Assembly: GCA_002083775.1 (NCBI GenBank)
Contig: MTEI01000030.1
Span: 1 to 32,604 of the forward strand
Direction: 5' to 3'
DNA from: Rhodoferax ferrireducens
GTDB taxonomy: Bacteria; Pseudomonadota; Gammaproteobacteria; Burkholderiales; Burkholderiaceae_C
Length of the DNA: 32,604 nt
The notes beneath the pieces were generated by a model. The model searched no databases. It saw nothing but the letters and a program-made list of their open reading frames with translations, and had not been told where the DNA came from. Positions within the stretch are counted from its first letter, which is position 1. Each line of letters begins with the position of its first letter. Below, piece by piece: positions 31,578-32,604 of this stretch. Made by a program: the position numbers and the translations under genes.

Positions 31578-32515
31578 GCCAAATGCGTGGCACCACCATC
31601 TTGTGGGGACAGTTCATCGTGGCCTTCATTGGAGCCATGATTGCCCTGCAAACCGCCACCCAGTTTGTGGCACATAAACTGGGGTATCAGGAGGCACTGG
31701 GGGAGCCAGCCTACCATGTGTTCGGGACACCGTGTTACTGGCCATGGAAATATTGGGCATGGCTGTACCAGTACGACTATTACGCCAAGACCGTTTTTTT
31801 TCAGGGTTCCCTGATCATTTATGGCGGGGTGTTTGCCATTTTCATGGTGATTGTGTTCATGTCAGTGAACCGGGCCAAACGTAACCAACACCCGGATGCT
31901 TACGGTACAGCCCGTTGGGCAACACTGAAAGACATGAAGAAGGCCGGTGTGCTGGTGGACGAGGGGATCGTGCTGGCGCAAACGCATGACCGTGAGCGCA
32001 CCTTGTTGCGGCACAATGGCCCGGAACACTGTTTTGTGTTTGCACCTACCCGCAGCGGTAAAGGGGTGGGGATTGTTATCCCGACCTTGCTAAGCTGGCG
32101 GGCATCGGTGCTGGTCTATGACATGAAGCGTGAGAACTGGGACATTACCGCAGGTTGGCGCAAACAGTTTTCCCATGTTCTGCGGTTTGAACCAACCGCT
32201 TCTTTTTCGGTGCGTTTCAATCCGTTGTTGGAAGTACGCAAAGGGGAAAATGAAGTCCGTGATGTGCAGAACATTGCCGACATCCTGGTGGATCCCGATG
32301 GCAGCAAGGATCGCATGGATCATTGGGAAAAGACCGGGCATTCCTTGCTAGTCGGAGCCATCCTGCACGTCCTTTATGCGGAACCGGACAAAACCCTGAC
32401 GGGGGTAGCCAAGTTCCTGAGTGACCCTGACCGGACATTCTTCAAGACCCTGAACCACATGCTCCAATGCAGGCATCTGGGCGACCGGGTACATCCAGTG
32501 GTGGCTTCTGCCGCC
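31574..32515 (+). CDS. traG: TraG/VirD4 coupling protein, truncated by the IS
   Basis: The first 314 codons are present. Two N-terminal membrane segments (FIVAFIGAMIALQTATQFVA and SLIIYGGVFAIFMVIVFMS) flank a periplasmic loop with FGTPCYWPWKYWAWLYQYDYY. Then comes RNQHPDAYGTARWAT and Walker A APTRSGKGVG near residue 157, with VLVYDMKRENW and DRMDHWEKTGHSLLVGAILHVLY typical of TraG. At 32515, after HPVVASAA, the IS end starts and the frame stops six codons later. Walker B and the C-terminal half are missing, so coupling and transfer should fail unless another copy exists or the break is an assembly artefact. Confidence 0.9.
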
Positions 32516-32604
32516 TGTAATGGTTTAATGATTTAGGACAGTGCTGAGAGTCCCCTATACTCCAGACAACGACACCGAGGATCATCATGACCAAACGCAA
32601 ACAA
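32516..32604 (+). mobile_element. IS3-like insertion sequence, right copy (end fragment)
   Basis: This is the exact inverse of positions 2-90. It starts TGTAATGGTTTAATGATTTA and reaches the first codons of a transposase-like frame (ATG 32587, MTKRKQ) at the window edge. It interrupts traG. Confidence 0.6.

Noticed and set aside
1..32604. tRNA or rRNA genes
   Set aside because: I saw no cloverleaf with conserved T-loop or any rRNA sequence on either strand.

Overview
The window reads as part of a conjugative plasmid from a proteobacterium. It carries a Rep_3-type initiator with an iteron origin, a ParA/ParB pair followed by a TrfB/KorA-like repressor (an IncP-style control region), and a TraF/relaxase/TraG transfer block. 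I cannot name the host from sequence alone; a gammaproteobacterial host is only a guess. Both ends of the window are the same IS3-like insertion-sequence end in opposite orientation (1-91 and 32515-32604), reading outward. The window therefore probably stops where an assembly broke at a multicopy IS. The IS truncates traG on the right and an unidentified gene on the left.

Layout, left to right. 92-5241 is plasmid accessory DNA: a gene tail, a secreted protein, a type IV toxin-antitoxin pair (AbiEi/AbiEii) with a 43-bp palindrome over its start, a small VOC/glyoxalase-like gene, and two long non-coding stretches rich in palindromes. 5242-6316 holds the antirestriction gene ardC and the first 40 codons of ardB. 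At 6317-23222 ardB is split by an IS21-family element with a 7-bp target duplication. That element is itself split by a 15.3-kb Tn3-family transposon (7594-22936) with 33-bp perfect terminal inverted repeats. 23230-23526 is the rest of ardB, in frame with the first part.

The Tn3-family transposon carries a complete carbon-phosphorus lyase operon as cargo: phnF-D-C-E1-E2-G-H-I-J-K-L-M-N-P. It is followed by a candidate res site, tnpR and tnpA. All genes run in one direction, mostly with overlapping stop and start codons. Together they encode sensing (PhnF), uptake (PhnDCEE), C-P bond cleavage (PhnGHIJKLM) and salvage of the ribosyl cyclic phosphate (PhnP, PhnN). A mobile unit like this could let a plasmid host use phosphonates as a phosphorus source.

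23530-28400 is the replication and maintenance region. It contains a candidate small structured RNA with three hairpins, rep on the minus strand, an origin with five iterons, two perfect DnaA boxes and an A-rich segment, then parA-parB-trfB and an unknown gene. Further iteron copies are scattered over the plasmid, one of them inside parB. A separate 16-bp palindrome (GTTTTACATGTAAAAC) occurs four times exactly and once with one mismatch, always between genes. It is a candidate KorA/KorB-type operator or centromere site. 28386-32515 is the transfer region: a minus-strand nucleoside deoxyribosyltransferase-like gene, traF, a candidate oriT, a DUF3363-type relaxase and traG.
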